Positions 25,735-38,823 are shown, numbered from the stretch's first letter. The stretch is 64,000 bases of DNA from Pseudomonas antarctica (GCF_001647715.1 NZ_CP015600.1:5952001-6016000), one strand, 5' to 3'. Notes: generated by a model not told the origin, from the sequence alone. Made by a program: numbers and translations.

Positions 25735-25824
25735 TTCGCGAGCAAGCCCGCTCCCACACTTGAATGGGTTCACAATTGCAACTGTGTGAACCCGATCAAA
25801 TGTGGGAGCGGGCTTGCTCGCGAA
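25735..25824. repeat. REPIN between epd and tkt
   Basis: Inverted GCGAGCAAGCCCGCTCCCAC / GTGGGAGCGGGCTTGCTCGC arms are joined by a spacer with its own inverted repeat (GGGTTCACA / TGTGTGAACCC). Confidence 0.85.
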
Positions 25825-25855
25825 GGCGTCAGTACAGCCACCTCAATCTACAGCC

Positions 25856-27853
25856 TTAGTCTTCCAGCAGCTCTTCAGCCTGACCCAGGATGTTTTCCAG
25901 GGTGAAACCGAACTCTTCGAACAACGCTGGCGCCGGCGCCGACTCACCGTAGGTGGTCATGCCGATCACGCGGCCTTCCAGGCCCACGTACTTGTACCAG
26001 TAGTCGGCGTGAGCCGCTTCGATGGCGATACGCGCGCTGACTTGCAACGGCAATACCGATTGCTTGTAGTCCGCGTCCTGGGCTTCGAACAGGCTGGTGC
26101 AGGGCATCGACACAACACGCACCTTGCGGCCTTGCTCGGTCAGCTTGTCGTAGGCCTGAACGGTCAGGCCGACTTCGGAACCGGTGGAGATCAGGATCAG
26201 CTCCGGCTCGCCAGCGCAGTCCTTGAGCACGTAGCCGCCACGGCTGATGTCGGCGATCTGCGCGTCGGTACGCACTTGGTGCTGCAGGTTCTGACGCGAG
26301 AAGATCAGCGCCGAAGGGCCGTCCTTACGCTCGATGGCGTGCTTCCAGGCCACGGCGGATTCGACCGCGTCGGCTGGGCGCCAGCAATCCAGGTTTGGCG
26401 TGGTACGCAGGCTGGTCAGTTGCTCAACCGGCTGGTGCGTCGGGCCATCTTCGCCCAGGCCGATGGAGTCGTGGGTGTACACATGGATCACCCGCTTCTT
26501 CATCAGCGCGGCCATACGCACGGCGTTGCGCGCGTATTCCATGAACATCAGGAAGGTCGCGCCGTAAGGCACCAGGCCGCCGTGCAGGGACACACCGTTC
26601 ATGATGGCGCTCATGCCGAACTCGCGCACGCCGTAGTACATGTAGTTGCCGCTGGCGTCTTCTGCCGAAACACCTTTGCAACCTTTCCACAGGGTCAGGT
26701 TGGAACCGGCCAGGTCAGCCGAACCGCCGAGGATCTCAGGCAGCAGCGGGCCGAAGGCATTCAGGGTGTTCTGGCTGGCTTTACGGCTGGCGATGGTCTC
26801 GCCCTTGGCCGCGACTTCGGCGATGTAGGCCGAGGCTTTTTCCGAGAAGTCGGCAGGCAGGTCACCGGCCAGGCGACGTACCAATTCGTTGGCCAATTCC
26901 GGGAATTCGGCAGAGTAGGCCGCAAAACGCTGGTCCCACTCAGCTTCGGTCGCCAGGCCTTTTTCCTTGGCGCTCCACTCGGCGTAGATGTCGGCCGGGA
27001 TTTCGAACGGGCCGTGGTTCCACTTCAGCGCTTCGCGGGTCAGGGCGATTTCCGCGTCACCCAGTGGGGCGCCGTGGCAGTCTTCTTTACCTTGCTTGTT
27101 CGGCGAGCCGAAACCGATGGTGGTCTTGCAGCAGATCAGGGTCGGCTGCTCGCTTTTGCGCGCGGTGTCGATGGCGGTCTTGATTTCTTCCGGATCGTGG
27201 CCGTCAACATTGCGGATCACTTGCCAGCTGTAGGCTTCGAAACGCTTCGGGGTGTCATCGGTGAACCAGCCTTCGACTTCGCCGTCGATGGAGATGCCGT
27301 TGTCATCGTAGAAGGCAATCAGCTTGCCCAGGCCCAGGGTACCGGCCAGGGAAGCGACTTCGTGGGAAATGCCTTCCATCATGCAGCCATCACCGAGGAA
27401 CACATAGGTGTGGTGGTCGACGATGTTGTGGCCCGGGCGGTTGAACTGCGCGCCCAGCACTTTTTCAGCCAGCGCAAAGCCAACCGCATTGGCCAGGCCT
27501 TGGCCCAGGGGACCGGTGGTGGTCTCGACGCCTGGGGTGTAGCCGAATTCCGGGTGGCCCGGGGTGCGGCTGTGCAGCTGGCGGAAGCTCTTGATGTCAT
27601 CAATGGTGACGTCGTAGCCGGTCAGGTGCAGCAGCGAATAAATCAGCATCGAGCCGTGGCCGTTGGACAGCACGAAGCGGTCACGGTCGGCGAACGACGG
27701 GTTGCTCGGGTTGTGTTTCAGGTAGTCACGCCAAAGTACCTCGGCGATATCCGCCATGCCCATCGGGGCACCGGGATGGCCGCTGTTGGCTTTTTGCACG
27801 GCATCCATGCTGAGGGCACGAATGGCGTTGGCACGCTCACGACGGCTGGGCAT
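25856..27853 (-). CDS. tkt: Transketolase
   Basis: This 665-residue thiamine-diphosphate enzyme moves two-carbon units between sugars in the non-oxidative pentose phosphate pathway and makes erythrose-4-phosphate, the substrate of the next gene product Epd. N-terminal [15 protein letters not shown]-binding [16 protein letters not shown] and the C-terminal transketolase domain are all present at full length. The ATG at 27853 follows AGGAGATCAGCG; the upstream frame to 27997 has no homology. It is the first gene of the carbon block and is divergent from the ArsR-methyltransferase gene. Confidence 0.96.
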   Translation of the reverse strand: MPSRRERANAIRALSMDAVQKANSGHPGAPMGMADIAEVLWRDYLKHNPSNPSFADRDRFVLSNGHGSMLIYSLLHLTGYDVTIDDIKSFRQLHSRTPGHPEFGYTPGVETTTGPLGQGLANAVGFALAEKVLGAQFNRPGHNIVDHHTYVFLGDGCMMEGISHEVASLAGTLGLGKLIAFYDDNGISIDGEVEGWFTDDTPKRFEAYSWQVIRNVDGHDPEEIKTAIDTARKSEQPTLICCKTTIGFGSPNKQGKEDCHGAPLGDAEIALTREALKWNHGPFEIPADIYAEWSAKEKGLATEAEWDQRFAAYSAEFPELANELVRRLAGDLPADFSEKASAYIAEVAAKGETIASRKASQNTLNAFGPLLPEILGGSADLAGSNLTLWKGCKGVSAEDASGNYMYYGVREFGMSAIMNGVSLHGGLVPYGATFLMFMEYARNAVRMAALMKKRVIHVYTHDSIGLGEDGPTHQPVEQLTSLRTTPNLDCWRPADAVESAVAWKHAIERKDGPSALIFSRQNLQHQVRTDAQIADISRGGYVLKDCAGEPELILISTGSEVGLTVQAYDKLTEQGRKVRVVSMPCTSLFEAQDADYKQSVLPLQVSARIAIEAAHADYWYKYVGLEGRVIGMTTYGESAPAPALFEEFGFTLENILGQAEELLED

Positions 27854-28045
27854 CGCTGATCTCCTGGGGTTTGAATATAGAAACCGAAAAAAGGACCGGC
27901 ATTTTCCCTCAGCCACCGCCTGCGGGCAATGACAGATAGTCACTTGACGGTGTTTTTCCTGCGCATTGCACGGCAATCGCTTGCAGAAACGCCCCACGGC
28001 TTCGTCTAGAGGTAATAGCGGCTGCTTATAACCGCCACTTATCGA

Positions 28046-28071
28046 CCAATATCAAAACTTTTTGATATTGG
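28046..28071. promoter_or_regulatory. Perfect 12-bp palindrome, candidate operator
   Basis: CCAATATCAAAA (28046-28057), CT, then the exact complement TTTTGATATTGG (28060-28071). It lies 40 bases before the regulator start and in the divergent gap with tkt, so it could serve either gene. An ArsR-type repressor would bind such an AT-rich dyad; autoregulation is inferred. Confidence 0.6.
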
Positions 28072-28111
28072 CCTTGCAGGGATTTACACCCATCACTAGA
28101 CTGCTGGCCTT

Positions 28112-29107
28112 ATGAACCTACCCGTGCCCTCCCTGCGTCCCGACGACGGCGATGAGCTGGCTGCCTTATGCAAGGCGGCTGGTGATCCGTTACGCCTGAA
28201 CGTACTGCGCGCACTGGCCAACGACTCCTTCGGGGTACTGGAACTGGCGCAAATCTTTGCCATTGGCCAGTCCGGCATGAGCCACCACCTCAAGGTACTG
28301 GCCCAGGCCGAGCTGGTAGCCACCCGCCGCGAAGGCAATGCGATTTTTTACCGCCGTGCCCTGCCCCACACCGAGCTGCTCGGCGGCAAGCTGCACAGCG
28401 CTTTGCTCGAAGAAGTCGACAACTTGAGCCTGCCGGCGGATGTGCAGTCGCGCATCGGCCAGGTCCACGGACAACGGGCCGCCGCCAGCCAGGACTTTTT
28501 CTCTCGGGTTGCCGAAAAGTTTCGCGCCCAGCAGGACCTCATCGCCGGTTTGCCGCAATACCGCGAAAGCGTACTGGCGCTGTTGGACAAGCTGAGCTTC
28601 AGTCATGAGGCGACGGCGCTGGAAGTCGGACCTGGCGACGGCGGTTTCCTGCCGGAACTGGCGCGCCGCTTTCAGCAGGTGACGGCGCTGGACAACAGCC
28701 CGGCGATGCTCGAACTGGCGCGCCAGCTGTGTGAGCGCGAAGCCCTGGGCAATGTCAGCCTGCAGTTGGCAGACGCGTTGAATGACACCAGCCTGCGGGC
28801 CGATTGCGTGGTGCTGAACATGGTCCTGCACCATTTCGCCGCCCCCGCCGACGCCCTCAAGCAGATGGCAAACTTGCTGCAACCCGGCGGTAGCCTGCTG
28901 GTCACAGATTTATGCAGCCACAACCAGAATTGGGCCAAGGAGGCCTGCGGTGATCTCTGGTTGGGTTTTGAACAGGACGATCTGGCCCGTTGGGCCACCG
29001 CTGCGGGACTCGTTCCCGGGGAAAGCCTCTATGTAGGTTTACGTAATGGTTTCCAGATCCAGGTCCGCCATTTTCAGCGGCCGGCTGGCGACACTCACCA
29101 TCGGTAA
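28112..29107 (+). CDS. ArsR-family regulator fused to a SAM-dependent methyltransferase domain
   Basis: This 331-residue protein has an N-terminal ArsR-type winged helix (about 8-90, [17 protein letters not shown] and [17 protein letters not shown]) and a C-terminal class I methyltransferase domain (about 170-310, motif [16 protein letters not shown], motif II TALDNSP). It ends 19 bases before metK on the same strand and is preceded by a perfect palindrome. The context suggests a regulator that senses SAM or SAH and controls metK, as proposed for the SahR regulators of proteobacteria (ArsR family). No ArsR metal-binding CxC pattern is visible in the HTH part. Ligand binding is inferred. Confidence 0.85.
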   Translation: MNLPVPSLRPDDGDELAALCKAAGDPLRLNVLRALANDSFGVLELAQIFAIGQSGMSHHLKVLAQAELVATRREGNAIFYRRALPHTELLGGKLHSALLEEVDNLSLPADVQSRIGQVHGQRAAASQDFFSRVAEKFRAQQDLIAGLPQYRESVLALLDKLSFSHEATALEVGPGDGGFLPELARRFQQVTALDNSPAMLELARQLCEREALGNVSLQLADALNDTSLRADCVVLNMVLHHFAAPADALKQMANLLQPGGSLLVTDLCSHNQNWAKEACGDLWLGFEQDDLARWATAAGLVPGESLYVGLRNGFQIQVRHFQRPAGDTHHR

Positions 29108-29126
29108 ATATCAGGAAATCATCGAG

Positions 29127-30317
<1,191 letters not shown>

Positions 30318-30332
30318 TCACTCGCGGCACAC

Positions 30333-30366
30333 AAAGCCCCGCAGGGTAAAACCTGCGGGGCTTTTT
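30333..30366 (+). terminator. Intrinsic terminator of metK
   Basis: AAAGCCCCGCAGG, a TAAAA loop, CCTGCGGGGCTTTTT: a strong GC stem with T-run. Confidence 0.9.
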
Positions 30367-30539
30367 ATTGGCCGGGTGATTAACCGGCTGATATTCACGT
30401 TTTTGGATCCAAAACCTTGCAGGCCAAATAGTGGCCCTCTAGAATCCGCGCCCTCTCGGGCGCTTCACCTTATTTGGATATTGCACTGCGCCAGCCCGGG
30501 ACAGATAAGCGCGCAGGCAATCTTACATTGAGGTTTTTC

Positions 30540-30887
30540 ATGCGCATCTCCACGCTCTTCCCTGCCGCCCTTCTGCTCAGCCTGTTCACCCTGCCGGCCC
30601 AGGCTGCCGACCTGAGCGCACTGGGTGGCGCCCTGAGCACCCAACTGGGCAGCAAGTCCGGTGATTGCCAGCAACAAGCCAAAGACCTGCAAACCAAGAT
30701 CGATACGGCCGAGGCCAAGAACGACATGCTGAGCGTGAAGGCTTTTAAAGCGGCACAAGAGCAGGTCAACAAAGGCTGTAACAAACTGGCTGAGTCCCAG
30801 GCCAAAGTCGACGCCAAGCAGCAAACACAGGAAGCCAAGCTGGATAAGAACGATACGGTGAAGGCCTTGGGCGGTCTGTTCAAGTAA
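30540..30887 (+). CDS. Small periplasmic protein, partly DUF1090-like
   Basis: This 115-residue precursor has a signal peptide (MRISTLFPAALLLSLFTLPA, cleavage after AQAA). The mature helical part has cysteines in GDCQQQAK and KGCNKL and lysine/glutamine-rich coiled-coil-like repeats. The Cys-Cys helix spacing recalls the DUF1090 protein encoded at 32717. DUF1090 (YqjC) proteins are periplasmic and of unknown function. The start at 30540 sits in a frame that also extends upstream to 30474. A terminator follows. Family placement is tentative. Confidence 0.6.
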   Translation: MRISTLFPAALLLSLFTLPAQAADLSALGGALSTQLGSKSGDCQQQAKDLQTKIDTAEAKNDMLSVKAFKAAQEQVNKGCNKLAESQAKVDAKQQTQEAKLDKNDTVKALGGLFK

Positions 30888-30901
30888 CTCGAAACACCCG
30901 G

Positions 30902-30931
30902 TAAAAAGCCCCGCAGCGTCGGGGCTTTTTT
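30902..30931 (+). terminator. Intrinsic terminator
   Basis: AAAAAGCCCCG, loop CAGCGT, CGGGGCTTTTTT, between the small periplasmic protein gene and ligB. Confidence 0.9.
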
Positions 30932-30952
30932 GTGGCCGCATGGATCACTTAG

Positions 30953-32647
<1,695 letters not shown>

Positions 32648-32716
32648 GCCCCGCCCGGCCACTTTTAACCCCGGCAGAATTCACCCTGCCAACCGATTGC
32701 GACCCTGGAGCCTTAC

Positions 32717-33112
32717 ATGAAATTTCTAGCCCCACTAGCCTTGTTGACCGTCGCAAGCTTCATGACCACGCCGCTGCTGGCCGCCGAAGAAGTCCCGGAA
32801 CTTACCGGCTGCGCCGCCAAACGCCAAGCCATCAGCGCCCAGATCGAACAGGCCAGGACCCATGGCAACAGTGAGCAGCAAGCCGGTCTGGAAAAAGCCC
32901 TGAGCGAAGTCACCGCCCACTGCACCGACGCGTCCTTGAGGAAAGAGCGCGAGAACAAGGTGCTCGACGCCAAACATGAAGTCAGCCGCCGTCAGGCCGA
33001 CCTCGACAAGGCAATGAAAAAGGGCGATGCGGACAAGATCAACAAACGCAAAGACAAGCTCGCCCAGTCCCGCAAGGAACTGCAGGACGCCGTAGAAGAA
33101 CTCGACAAGTAA
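32717..33112 (+). CDS. YqjC/DUF1090 periplasmic protein
   Basis: This 131-residue precursor has a signal peptide (MKFLAPLALLTVASFMTTPL) and a helical, charged mature part. The pattern GCAAKRQAISAQIEQARTHG with AGLEKALSEVTAHCTDASLR and a long lysine-rich C-terminal helix is the DUF1090 (YqjC) signature. It is periplasmic and of unknown function. The gene starts 69 bases after ligB and ends six bases before the stop of a convergent cytochrome gene. Confidence 0.85.
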   Translation: MKFLAPLALLTVASFMTTPLLAAEEVPELTGCAAKRQAISAQIEQARTHGNSEQQAGLEKALSEVTAHCTDASLRKERENKVLDAKHEVSRRQADLDKAMKKGDADKINKRKDKLAQSRKELQDAVEELDK

Positions 33113-33118
33113 GACCGG

Positions 33119-33568
33119 TCAGTGATCCCGAAACTGTTTATGGCAGGCTGTGCAGGCATCTTCGACCTTCTGCACCGCCGGCCCCAGGTTGCTGGCCTTG
33201 TAAGGTTGCACTTGGCTTGCGATCACCAATTCACCGGTGGCCGCTTCAAGGTTTCGGGCCAACTCCTGGAAGCGTGCCTGCTGTTGCCACACGTTGTCCT
33301 TGGCGCTGGTGTGATCTTCTTCACGCACGCTCGGGAAATGCTTCCACGGTTCGTGGGACAAGGCATCGAGCTTGACTGCGCCTTCGGCGAACTTGGCGCC
33401 GTCGAACGGGATACGCCCACGCAACATGCCGCCCAGGTCTTCGCCGGTTTTGAGCATCTGCTTAAAGATTGCCTTGCGTTGGCCCAGGGGCGAATTCGGA
33501 TCGACACCGCCGCAAGCGGACAAGGTCAGGCAGGCCAGCAATACCACGGTCAGTTTTTTAAAAGTCAT
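33119..33568 (-). CDS. Cytochrome c'-like lipoprotein
   Basis: This 149-residue protein has a signal peptide ending in a lipobox (CLTLSAC) and a C-terminal haem-binding motif CTACHKQFRD, the position of the CxxCH in class II cytochromes c (c'-type). The helical sequence between (QRKAIFKQMLKTGEDLGGMLRGR) fits the four-helix bundle. It would be lipid-anchored in the periplasm. The ATG at 33568 sits at the signal peptide; the frame extends upstream without homology. Partner proteins are not nearby. Confidence 0.85.
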   Translation of the reverse strand: MTFKKLTVVLLACLTLSACGGVDPNSPLGQRKAIFKQMLKTGEDLGGMLRGRIPFDGAKFAEGAVKLDALSHEPWKHFPSVREEDHTSAKDNVWQQQARFQELARNLEAATGELVIASQVQPYKASNLGPAVQKVEDACTACHKQFRDH

Positions 33569-33697
33569 GATGGCTTCAAGGTCACGGGAAACGGCGGCCA
33601 GTATCCTCGCCCCGCCCGTAAAGACCAATAGCCCTATTAATAATAAGGGTTGCCTGAATGCGCCACGGCGCGGGCAACCGCTTCAGGAATTGCTTGT

Positions 33698-34885
33698 ATG
33701 ACTATTACGTTGAAACCCTGGAGCCGCCGCCTGGCGCTGGCTCTGCCGATGCTGGCGTTGTTGGCCGGATGCGATGGCGGTAAAGAGGCCCACAAAAAAG
33801 ATGAAGCGGCCAAACCCCATGCGGTCGCCACTTATGTGAGCGCACCGTGGGAAGCCCTGCCAGCCGTCTCCGACAGCGATCTGCTGGCAGGGTTTGAATC
33901 CTGGCGCAGCGCTTGCCAACGCCTCAAGGCCGACCCGGTATGGGGCGCCACCTGCGCAGCAGCAGCCACCGTGCCGGGTGATGCCGTGGCGGTTCGCAGT
34001 TTTCTCAAGGAACGCCTGGATGTATTCGGCTTGCGCTCGGCCGACAACACGCCGAACGGTCTGATCACCGGCTACTACGAACCGGTCTACCCCGGCAGCC
34101 TGACCGAAACCGCCACGGCCCATGTGCCGGTTTACGGTGTGCCGGATGACCTGATCATCGTCAACCTGGAAAGCATCTACCCGGAACTCAAAGGCAAGCG
34201 CCTGCGCGGCCGTCTCGAAGGCCGTGTACTCAAGCCCTATGACGATGCCAGTACCATCAACGGCCAGGGCTCCACGGCCAAGCCGATTGCCTGGCTGACT
34301 AACCCGATGGACCTGCAATTCCTGCAGATCCAGGGATCGGGGCGCATTCAACTGGCGGGCGGGCGTCAACTGCGCGTCGGTTATGGCGACCAGAACGGCT
34401 ACCCTTACCGACCGATCGGCCGCTGGCTGGTCGAGCAAGGCGAGCTGAAAAAAGAAGACGTGACCATGGGCGCTATCAGCGCCTGGGCCAAGGCGCACCC
34501 GCAACGCATCCCGGAACTGTTGGCGAGCAACCCCAGCTACGTGTTTTTCAGCGCCCGCCCGGACAGCAATGAAGGCCCGCGTGGTTCGCTGAATGTGCCG
34601 CTGACGGCGGGCTACAGCGTGGCAGTGGATCGCAAGGTGATTCCGCTGGGCAGCCTGCTGTGGCTGTCGACCACCCAACCCGATGGTTCACCCATCGCAC
34701 GCCCCGTCGCCGCGCAGGACACGGGCGGCGCCATCACCGGCGAAGTGCGTGCGGACTTGTTCTGGGGCACAGGTGATGCAGCGGGTGAATTGGCCGGGAA
34801 CATGAAGCAACAGGGACAGATCTGGATGTTGTGGCCCAAGGGTGCAGTGTTGCCGCAGGTGCCCGACGCACCCGCCGGGACCTGA
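33698..34885 (+). CDS. mltA: Membrane-bound lytic transglycosylase A
   Basis: This 395-residue lipoprotein (signal peptide ending LALLAGC) cleaves peptidoglycan glycan strands to 1,6-anhydro-muropeptides at the outer membrane. The MltA domain includes LITGYYEPVYPGS and IQGSGRIQLAGG. A C-terminal 3D (double-psi beta-barrel) domain carries VAAQDTGGAITGEVRADLF, whose aspartates are the catalytic ones in MltA. The ATG at 33698 gives the lipoprotein signal; the open frame extends to 33650. The gene stands alone and is followed by a REPIN. Confidence 0.93.
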   Translation: MTITLKPWSRRLALALPMLALLAGCDGGKEAHKKDEAAKPHAVATYVSAPWEALPAVSDSDLLAGFESWRSACQRLKADPVWGATCAAAATVPGDAVAVRSFLKERLDVFGLRSADNTPNGLITGYYEPVYPGSLTETATAHVPVYGVPDDLIIVNLESIYPELKGKRLRGRLEGRVLKPYDDASTINGQGSTAKPIAWLTNPMDLQFLQIQGSGRIQLAGGRQLRVGYGDQNGYPYRPIGRWLVEQGELKKEDVTMGAISAWAKAHPQRIPELLASNPSYVFFSARPDSNEGPRGSLNVPLTAGYSVAVDRKVIPLGSLLWLSTTQPDGSPIARPVAAQDTGGAITGEVRADLFWGTGDAAGELAGNMKQQGQIWMLWPKGAVLPQVPDAPAGT

Positions 34886-34904
34886 AGACCACTGAAGATC
34901 AAAT

Positions 34905-34992
34905 GTGGGAGCGGGCTTGCTCGCGAAGGCGGTGTATCAGCCAGCACAACTGATGACTGACCCGCCGCCTTCGCGAGCAAGCCCGCTCCCAC
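34905..34992. repeat. REPIN
   Basis: Inverted GTGGGAGCGGGCTTGCTCGC arms lie between the convergent mltA and the MAPEG gene. Confidence 0.85.
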
Positions 34993-35011
34993 AATGAAAC
35001 CGCGTCAGCCT

Positions 35012-35398
35012 TTAGATCGAGACAAAGAAGAAACTCGCAATCAACGCCATGCCCACGAACCACACCAGCGAACGCAGCATCGCCCAGTCCGCCAGGTAGC
35101 AAATGATGTACAGCAGGCGGCTGGTGATAAACAGCACTGCCAGCACATTAATGGTCACCAGCGACGCTGTACCGGCCAGGTGCGCAATGATCACCGCCGC
35201 CGCAAACGCAGGCGTCACTTCAAAGCTGTTGAGCTGTGCGCTGTGGGCGCGTTTGGCGAACCCTTCGAGGGTGTCCAGGAAAGCGCGCGGGTCATGGTTC
35301 TGGCGCGGCCCGAACTTGCCGCCGCTGAACTTGGCCAAACCCGTGCACAGGTAAGGCAGAAACATTGCAATCAACACACACCAGAATGCCACCGTCAT
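35012..35398 (-). CDS. MAPEG-family membrane protein
   Basis: This 128-residue protein has four apparent transmembrane helices (about 1-22, 60-85, 83-105, 108-128) and the MAPEG-type motif NHDPRAFLDTLEGFAKRAHSA between the first two. Eukaryotic members conjugate glutathione or make eicosanoids; bacterial members mostly have no known substrate. The ATG at 35398 follows AGGAATCTGTG; a GTG directly before it gives a one-residue-longer product. It lies alone between mltA and the divergent antiporter gene. Confidence 0.85.
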   Translation of the reverse strand: MTVAFWCVLIAMFLPYLCTGLAKFSGGKFGPRQNHDPRAFLDTLEGFAKRAHSAQLNSFEVTPAFAAAVIIAHLAGTASLVTINVLAVLFITSRLLYIICYLADWAMLRSLVWFVGMALIASFFFVSI

Positions 35399-35591
35399 CA
35401 CAGATTCCTTTTGTCGTTTTAGTCAGCGGTTAGAGTTTTAGCACTAAAAATGCGAAGCCGCACTTACCCGCTATGAGCCGTGCCGTACCGAAAGGTTCTA
35501 CCCGCCTTTTGCTGCGTGGATTGCAACATCCCGCCACGGCTGCGGTCCATCCACCCATTAACAACCTGTCACTCTCCTCCAAGGACCCCGG

Positions 35592-36851
35592 ATGCTTGAA
35601 CTTGTCGCCGCCTTCATCTGCCTCACCACCCTGCTCACCTATGTGAACTTCCGTTTTATCGGCCTGCCGCCCACCATCGGCGTGATGGTCACGGCCCTGC
35701 TGTTTTCCCTGATCCTGCAAGGCCTGAGCGTTATCGGCTACCCCGGCCTGGAAGCGCGTATCCAGCAGTTGATCGGCCAGATCGACTTCGGCGACTTGCT
35801 GATGAACTGGATGCTGTCATTCCTGCTGTTCGCCGGCGCTTTGCACGTCAACCTGAATGACCTGCGCAGTTATCGCTGGCCCATCGGCTTACTCGCAACC
35901 TTCGGCGTATTAATCGCCACCGTGGTGATCGGCAGCCTGGCGTACTACATCTTTGCCCTGTTTGGCTGGCACGTGAGCTTCCTTTACTGCCTGTTGTTCG
36001 GCGCGTTGATCTCGCCTACCGACCCGATTGCAGTGCTGGGTGTGCTGCGAACCGCGAACGCCTCGAAACCCCTGAAAACCACCATCGTCGGCGAGTCGCT
36101 GTTCAACGACGGCACGGCGGTTGTGGTGTTCACCGTGCTGCTCGGCATCGCACAGTTGGGCGAAACGCCAACCGTCGGCGCCACCGCCATGCTGTTTGCC
36201 CATGAAGCCATTGGCGGCGTGGCATTTGGCGGGCTCATCGGCTACCTGGTGTACCTGATGATCAAGAGCATCGAGCAGCACCAGATCGAAGTGATGCTGA
36301 CCCTGGCCTTGGTCATTGGCGGCTCGGCGATGGCCAGCGAACTGCACGTTTCCGCACCGATTGCGATGGTGGTGGCCGGGCTGATCATCGGCAACCTGGG
36401 CCGCAAACTGGCGATGAACGACATGACCCGGCGCTACCTGGATGGTTTCTGGGAACTGCTCGATGACATGCTCAACGCTCTGCTGTTTGCGCTGATCGGC
36501 ATGGAGCTGCTGCTGTTGCCGTTCAACTGGCTGCACGTATTCGCCGCCAGCTTGCTCGCCGTAGCGATCCTGCTGTCACGCCTGCTAACCGTGGCCCCGG
36601 CGATTCTGTTGCTGCGCCGCTGGCGCACGGTGCCACGCGGCACCATCCGCATTCTCACCTGGGGTGGCTTGCGTGGCGGGGTTTCGGTGGCACTGGCCCT
36701 GGCCCTGCCGCTGGGCCCGGAGCGCGACCTGTTGCTGAGCATCACCTACATCGTGGTGCTGTCGTCGATCCTGTTGCAGGGCTTGAGCATCGGTAAGCTG
36801 GTCAAACACGTGACCAAAGATGAACCGGCCCCGCAAGCCGACGCCCACTGA
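35592..36851 (+). CDS. CPA1-family Na+/H+ antiporter
   Basis: This 419-residue inner-membrane protein has about 12 hydrophobic segments. The CPA1 signature ALISPTDPIAVLGVLRT in the central ion-binding helices and GESLFNDGTAVVVFTVLL are both present, so it probably exchanges Na+ or K+ for H+. It resembles NhaP-type proteins of pseudomonads. The ATG at 35592 begins MLELVAAF. A regulatory cytoplasmic C-terminus is absent or very short (KDEPAPQADAH). The gene ends at a hairpin shared with the convergent transglutaminase-like gene. Confidence 0.88.
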   Translation: MLELVAAFICLTTLLTYVNFRFIGLPPTIGVMVTALLFSLILQGLSVIGYPGLEARIQQLIGQIDFGDLLMNWMLSFLLFAGALHVNLNDLRSYRWPIGLLATFGVLIATVVIGSLAYYIFALFGWHVSFLYCLLFGALISPTDPIAVLGVLRTANASKPLKTTIVGESLFNDGTAVVVFTVLLGIAQLGETPTVGATAMLFAHEAIGGVAFGGLIGYLVYLMIKSIEQHQIEVMLTLALVIGGSAMASELHVSAPIAMVVAGLIIGNLGRKLAMNDMTRRYLDGFWELLDDMLNALLFALIGMELLLLPFNWLHVFAASLLAVAILLSRLLTVAPAILLLRRWRTVPRGTIRILTWGGLRGGVSVALALALPLGPERDLLLSITYIVVLSSILLQGLSIGKLVKHVTKDEPAPQADAH

Positions 36852-36857
36852 TAGACA

Positions 36858-36884
36858 CTGGCGGCGAACGCATTTCGCCGCCAG
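36858..36884. terminator. Hairpin between convergent genes, probable terminator
   Basis: CTGGCGGCGAA, loop CGCAT, TTCGCCGCCAG (11-bp stem, no strong T-run), located between the convergent antiporter and transglutaminase-like genes. Confidence 0.5.
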
Positions 36885-36893
36885 CGCTTGCGC

Positions 36894-38756
36894 CTAGAGG
36901 GTCTGCACAATGATCTGGCTTTTGAGGTCGTTGAACATCGCCTCGATCATCGGCTGCATCGTCTTGAACCATTCAGGACTGCACACGGCTTGCGGGTGGC
37001 TGAACGCCAGAGTGCGGGAAACCAGCACGGTATTGCCGCTGCGCTCATAACTGGAGTCGTAGCTAACATCCGCGCCCTTGAGCGAAACGGCCTTGGGCAA
37101 TGCCAGAATGTTCACCGATGCGGGAAACTCGAAGCGGGCGTTTTCGATACTCTGACTGGTGAAGCAGGTGAAGTTCTGCGCCCGTACCTTTTCCGCGGAC
37201 AGCGCCTGTACATCTTGGGAGATGAGGCTTCCCAGGCGGCTGAGGGCCTGCACGCCAATCGGCCCCGGCAGGTTGACGAGGTTTTCGGTATGCCCGGCCA
37301 ACGTGGTCTTGAAGCTGGGCGCATTACTGTCCAGTGCATCGGTTTGCAGCGTGCCGCTGCCCGACTGCCCATGGGCACGCAGGGTTTTCTGGATGAGCTG
37401 CTCACGCTCCCCAGGCTCGAAAGACTTGATCCCAAAGCGCATCGATTCCGTACGCCACCCTTCGGCGAGTGAGGTCTGGGTAAAGTCAGCCGCGCCTTTG
37501 TCATCAACTTTAAACACCAGCTCGGTGGACAGCCTGCCAAGCTGGGTCGCCGGGGTGCGCCCCAACTCGCCGGTACGGGTCAACAGCACCGGCTTGTCCA
37601 AATCCGGCGGCGGCAAGTAACCCGGCGCGATGGAACTGGCGGTGGAGTCCAGGTACAGATCCAGGCTGGGCACATAGGTAATTGCATGGTTTATCACCCC
37701 TAACGCCGCCACCGCGGGCAAGGTGTAGGCATTGCCCAGGTTGATCAGCGCCGGCGAGCTTTCGATAGCGACCGCCTTGAGCATGGCCTCCAGCAACGCC
37801 ACATGGTCCTTGCAGTCGCCGTAGCGATTGTCCAGCACCGACTGCGCCGAGTGCGGCACCACGCCACCGGCTTCGATGTACACCGCCACGTAACGAATGT
37901 TCTTGCGCACCCAATCACTGAGTGCCAAGGCCTTGGCCCGCGGCGTCGACAAACCGGCAGTGAGTTCCCGCGCCAGCTCAGTGACTGGCGGTGTTACCTC
38001 GACCGTGGCACGTGCCTCATAGGCCTTGGCCAGCGCGCTGTAGTTCGCGAAGGTCGAGACAGCGAGGAACTGGCCATAGTCGGTGTAGGCCACTGCACTT
38101 TGTTCAGGTCGGGCTTTGTCCGTTGGCACATAGTCCCAACGATACACCTTGCGCCCTGGTGCGGCGGCCGGCGCGGAGGCCTTGAAACCGCGCGTATCGG
38201 CGTATAAGGGTTTGTCTGCCGGCAGGTCGTAGGTCAGGCTGTAACCCTCGGTCGGGTTCAAGCTCGTGGTAGCGAAGTCGGTAAACTCATCAGGAAACAA
38301 TGCGGTTTTGCGTGTTCGTTTGTACCGCAGGCTCAAGCGATCGCCGACAGCGACCTCAGGGAAAATCACGACCTTAACCCGCGAATCCTGAAACATCGGC
38401 GCGCCCGCCGAAGCCCGTTCCTGTTGCTCCTTGATCTGCTGCTCGCTGACCACCACCTTGCGCCCGTCCGGCTTCTGGGTGAATGCCTCGACAATCTCCA
38501 GCGTGTCCAGGGAGCGGTTGTAACCGAAGCCCTGCTGGGCAGTGCGCCGGATGGCACGTTCTTCGTTGATCAGCACGACCTTATCGGCCTCCAGCACGTA
38601 ACTGCCGTCGGCGTTGATTACATAATGCTGAGTGTTCTTTTCGATGGTGACGGAGCGATCCGCCGCATCATCCTTGGCCTGCGCCGTAGCGAACACACCC
38701 ACCGCCACAACCAGCGCGCACCACCTGTGCACGCGCAAAAAAGGGAAAGCCCGCAT
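36894..38756 (-). CDS. DUF3857/transglutaminase-like protein
   Basis: This 620-residue exported protein has a signal peptide (cleavage near VFATAQAK), an N-terminal DUF3857 domain, and a central transglutaminase-like core. The catalytic cysteine is in LDNRYGDCKDHVALLEAML, with the histidine in INHAITYV and the aspartate in LYLDSTA, so the catalytic triad is intact. Such proteins are periplasmic peptidases or transglutaminase relatives with unproven substrates. It lies beside an FNT-channel gene (68 bases apart, same strand), perhaps co-transcribed. C-terminal part is a beta-rich domain of unknown role. Confidence 0.85.
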   Translation of the reverse strand: MRAFPFLRVHRWCALVVAVGVFATAQAKDDAADRSVTIEKNTQHYVINADGSYVLEADKVVLINEERAIRRTAQQGFGYNRSLDTLEIVEAFTQKPDGRKVVVSEQQIKEQQERASAGAPMFQDSRVKVVIFPEVAVGDRLSLRYKRTRKTALFPDEFTDFATTSLNPTEGYSLTYDLPADKPLYADTRGFKASAPAAAPGRKVYRWDYVPTDKARPEQSAVAYTDYGQFLAVSTFANYSALAKAYEARATVEVTPPVTELARELTAGLSTPRAKALALSDWVRKNIRYVAVYIEAGGVVPHSAQSVLDNRYGDCKDHVALLEAMLKAVAIESSPALINLGNAYTLPAVAALGVINHAITYVPSLDLYLDSTASSIAPGYLPPPDLDKPVLLTRTGELGRTPATQLGRLSTELVFKVDDKGAADFTQTSLAEGWRTESMRFGIKSFEPGEREQLIQKTLRAHGQSGSGTLQTDALDSNAPSFKTTLAGHTENLVNLPGPIGVQALSRLGSLISQDVQALSAEKVRAQNFTCFTSQSIENARFEFPASVNILALPKAVSLKGADVSYDSSYERSGNTVLVSRTLAFSHPQAVCSPEWFKTMQPMIEAMFNDLKSQIIVQTL

Positions 38757-38823
38757 AAAGATCCTTCTTTAAATGAATGGAAAACCGAGCAGCGACTTTG
38801 CCATTCATTTATGACGAACCGGC

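Noticed and set aside
25802..27859. 685-codon open frame antisense to transketolase
   Set aside because: Transketolase motifs are on the minus strand; this frame is compositional.
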